Shown here: positions 6,701 through 7,525 of the stretch, one piece after another
Position numbering within the stretch: the stretch's first letter is position 1
Layout: the number at the start of each line of letters is the position of its first letter
NCBI GenBank assembly: GCA_002771395.1
Contig: PCSS01000273.1
Coordinates: 1-7,525, forward strand
DNA: 7,525 bases
Origin: Bacteroidetes bacterium CG23_combo_of_CG06-09_8_20_14_all_32_9
GTDB taxonomy: Bacteria; Bacteroidota; Bacteroidia; Bacteroidales; GWA2-32-17
Direction of reading: 5' to 3'
Position numbers and translations under genes: made by a program
Notes under the pieces: model-generated
Databases searched by the model: none
What the model saw: only the letters and a program-made list of their open reading frames with translations
What the model was told of the DNA's origin: nothing

Positions 6701-7525
6701 GCTTTTTGCATGGTAGATAACAGTCTGGGTCCTCTTTATCAGGGTGTTGCTTTCCGTTTATGCACTTATAATATTAATACATACAATAAAAGACTTTCAG
6801 GTATTCAGGTAGTAATAACAAAAGATAAATCAAAATGGTCGCGTTGCCCGGTAATTGAAATGTGCGAATACGATATTCCGGCAACTTTTGCACCCGGTTT
6901 AAGCGAAGGTGGTCAGTATAAATTTGGTATCCGCAAACATGCCTCCGTTGATAAAAATGGTAATTCAAATAATACAGGCGATAGTACCAATATTAATGCT
7001 TCAAATTACATTAATTCGGAAGGTATGGGGTGGTTCCCCGGCTATGCTATTAACTTAGAAACCGGCGAACGGCTTAATATTTCTTTTGGTGAAGATTCTC
7101 ACTACCCTGGCGAAAATGGCAGAGATATGATATGGAATCCTACAAATAATTATGCTTCTTATTTATGGTATGAAAGTAATGGTGCAGAAGGAGACCTTTA
7201 TCTTGGTGGAAAACATGTTATTTATGTATGGGGACACAATGGAGATACATTAACAACTTATAACAAAAAATATTATATGCCAAAATATGACGAAGGGAAA
7301 TGGTTACGTGATAAGTTGGGCGCTCTAACAATCGATTATACTTTGACAAAGAGAAATATTTGGTTAAATGCTATGTGGGTTTGTTATCCAGTGCTTTCTT
7401 CTGAAATAACCCTTGATACAAATAATGCCGACCCCTATTACTTTATTAAAACTGATGTAACTTTTACAATTAATATGGCAAATCCATACCAGCAATCAGC
7501 CGGTGAACTTGCCGTTGACTCTGCT
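3737..7525 (+). CDS. Large cysteine-rich exported protein, conserved but uncharacterised; 3' end outside window
   Basis: The frame is open for 1263 codons to the window edge, with no stop. Residues 1-25 are a signal peptide (hydrophobic core about 10-20, VFA before R26). There is no Cys at the cleavage site, so it is not a lipoprotein. The start could be Met1 (3737) or Met6 (3752); both leave a usable signal peptide, and neither has a Shine-Dalgarno. No later membrane segment is seen. Notable blocks are NNVRALIFTGGDMWWDL (55-71), SLFVGAIWIGG (87-97), DDYVGTDVKRGLGYIYN (315-331), VGIDFFEGPY (351-360), QSAGPFTLTPG (503-513), a possible fibronectin-III-like segment at about 560-715, and GWFPGYAINLETGERLNISF (1098-1117). 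Asp/Asn-rich stretches at 201-216, 331-341 and 1072-1082 resemble calcium loops. It has 20 cysteines, consistent with disulfides outside the cytoplasm. From memory, similar blocks occur in large Bacteroidota proteins annotated only as T9SS sorting-domain proteins. A sorting domain would lie beyond the window and cannot be confirmed. No enzymatic motif is recognised. It probably shares an operon with the receptor upstream. Confidence 0.93.
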   Translation, partial: MKTNNMKQTIAMAVLAVMLVHPVFARKLITEKSGNRSISAAGCITPSARSEMSLNNVRALIFTGGDMWWDLIDIAKYEIPKGSGKTSLFVGAIWIGGTDVNGQLRVAGARYRSNGTDYFTGPLISNLGTTTPDECLKYDKHFRVSHDEVAKFRSWWRAKQEGNNDLLNSQLPNYSVPSSITNWPGNNSNPLYDSQLAPYWDENGDEFYNPNDGDYPFYDLDKSLPCGTSRDKRRPRLYGDETLWWVYNDRGNIHTETNGDAIGMEIRAQYFAFATNDELNNMTFGNYALINRSTYTLQDCYFGVFTDGDVGYYKDDYVGTDVKRGLGYIYNADEDDGDGSGQTYGKQPPAVGIDFFEGPYMDANIIDGDTVYRGTAWDTTTNPPTLNCNSPFIFNGCINGLNFNDTVANNERWGMRRFIYFINQFGGSQSDPNIAVEYYYYLLGKWKDGTPMTYGGTGYGGSIPSDFMFPDDTDPCGWGTHTIQPAWSEWAEDNPSFDLRIVQSAGPFTLTPGMTNDITVGMVWARATTGGAWASVGELRRADDKAQRLFDVCFKIVDGPMAPELQIIELDRELIFHLSNIKGSNNYKNTPEDYRELDPFIVCPSTNPTCDNYYTLQGYQVFQLKDESCSVTDIENPDKARLVFQCDKKDAISRIINYEFDNQLGVSVPKLKVDGINTGIQHSFTLINDAFAAGDKRLVNHKTYYYTAIAYGYNNYKTYNPEDPMALDGQKKPYLPSRGGYGGAVKTYSAIPHITSPANAGTILHSQYGDGPKIIQIEGHGNGNNELLLTQKTINKIMAGLPWKADSIEYENGYGPIKIKVIDPLNVLSKDFGLQFVDSLTTVSTTLTGSRIDTSKWIAYTIPAFTKSDTVWAESRIRYLNEQIIPTWGISITIQQIPWPAKDSSDSFQNGYISSSVTWADPNKIWATFIPDQDGCGFPNWIRCGTTKDASNPQCDDIQNTSHNSNIRTATDKDQYYEKVINGTWAPYAFCMVDNSLGPLYQGVAFRLCTYNINTYNKRLSGIQVVITKDKSKWSRCPVIEMCEYDIPATFAPGLSEGGQYKFGIRKHASVDKNGNSNNTGDSTNINASNYINSEGMGWFPGYAINLETGERLNISFGEDSHYPGENGRDMIWNPTNNYASYLWYESNGAEGDLYLGGKHVIYVWGHNGDTLTTYNKKYYMPKYDEGKWLRDKLGALTIDYTLTKRNIWLNAMWVCYPVLSSEITLDTNNADPYYFIKTDVTFTINMANPYQQSAGELAVDSA
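4337..4384 (+). other. Asp/Asn-rich possible calcium-binding loop in the exported protein
   Basis: Residues 201-216 of the exported protein read DENGDEFYNPNDGDYP. The spacing D201-x-N203-x-D205, followed by N211-D212-G213-D214, resembles the Dx[DN]xDG loops of thrombospondin type 3 and dockerin-like calcium-binding repeats. Position 206 is Glu where such loops usually have Gly, so this is not a perfect match. Calcium binding is an inference from the motif, not shown by sequence alone. Confidence 0.4.
5414..5881 (+). other. Possible fibronectin type III-like segment in the exported protein
   Basis: Residues about 560-715 have the pattern of a single fibronectin-III-like beta-sandwich. It begins with a proline-containing entry strand (GPMAPELQIIELDRELIFHL), then GYQVFQLKDE at 618-627 in the position of the central C strand. 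It ends with HKTYYYTAIAYGYN at 701-714, which matches the usual tyrosine-rich YYYxVxAY F strand. The middle is longer than a standard 90-residue domain and carries four cysteines (603, 610, 629, 646), so it may be an expanded or divergent version. This is pattern recognition only. Confidence 0.4.

Noticed and set aside
3737..7525. SusD-type surface lipoprotein as the receptor's partner
   Set aside because: The signal peptide ends VFA-RK with no Cys for lipidation, the protein exceeds 1263 residues, and it lacks the helical TPR-like make-up of SusD proteins.
1..7525. Mobile element, CRISPR array, tRNA or rRNA
   Set aside because: I saw no terminal inverted repeats, transposase motifs, regularly spaced repeats, cloverleaf or rRNA-like sequence; two long coding frames account for nearly all of the window.

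Overview
The window holds two large plus-strand genes, head to tail, and almost nothing else. The first (47-3691) is complete. It encodes a 1214-residue outer-membrane receptor of the TonB-dependent type with an N-terminal carboxypeptidase-regulatory-like domain. The second (3737-7525) starts 45 bases after the first gene's stop and stays open to the last base of the window. Only its first 1263 codons are present, and it encodes a very large, cysteine-rich exported protein.

The source is most likely a member of the Bacteroidota. The composition is A/T-rich, neither start has a Shine-Dalgarno sequence (both follow A/T-rich leaders), and the receptor architecture of signal peptide, carboxypeptidase-like domain, plug and barrel is typical of that phylum. 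The second protein also carries sequence blocks that I recall from large Bacteroidota proteins secreted by the type IX system (T9SS). I cannot assign a genus. Nothing suggests a phage, plasmid, insertion sequence or recent transfer: codon usage looks even across both genes and there are no tRNA, integrase or repeat boundaries.

Layout: 1-46 is an A/T-rich leader; 47-3691 is the receptor; 3692-3736 is an A/T-rich spacer with short near-repeats and no terminator hairpin; 3737-7525 is the exported protein, incomplete at its 3' end. No stretch over 300 bases lacks a gene.

The tight spacing and lack of a terminator suggest co-transcription. A receptor followed by a surface lipoprotein would be the usual SusC/SusD arrangement, but the second protein has no lipobox and is not SusD-like. 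The pair may instead be a receptor with a large surface or secreted partner of unknown role. The partnership is inferred from gene order alone, and the substrate cannot be read from the sequence. The second protein's family appears conserved but uncharacterised. It is the most interesting element here, together with its Asp/Asn-rich possible calcium loops and its 20 cysteines, against none in the receptor.
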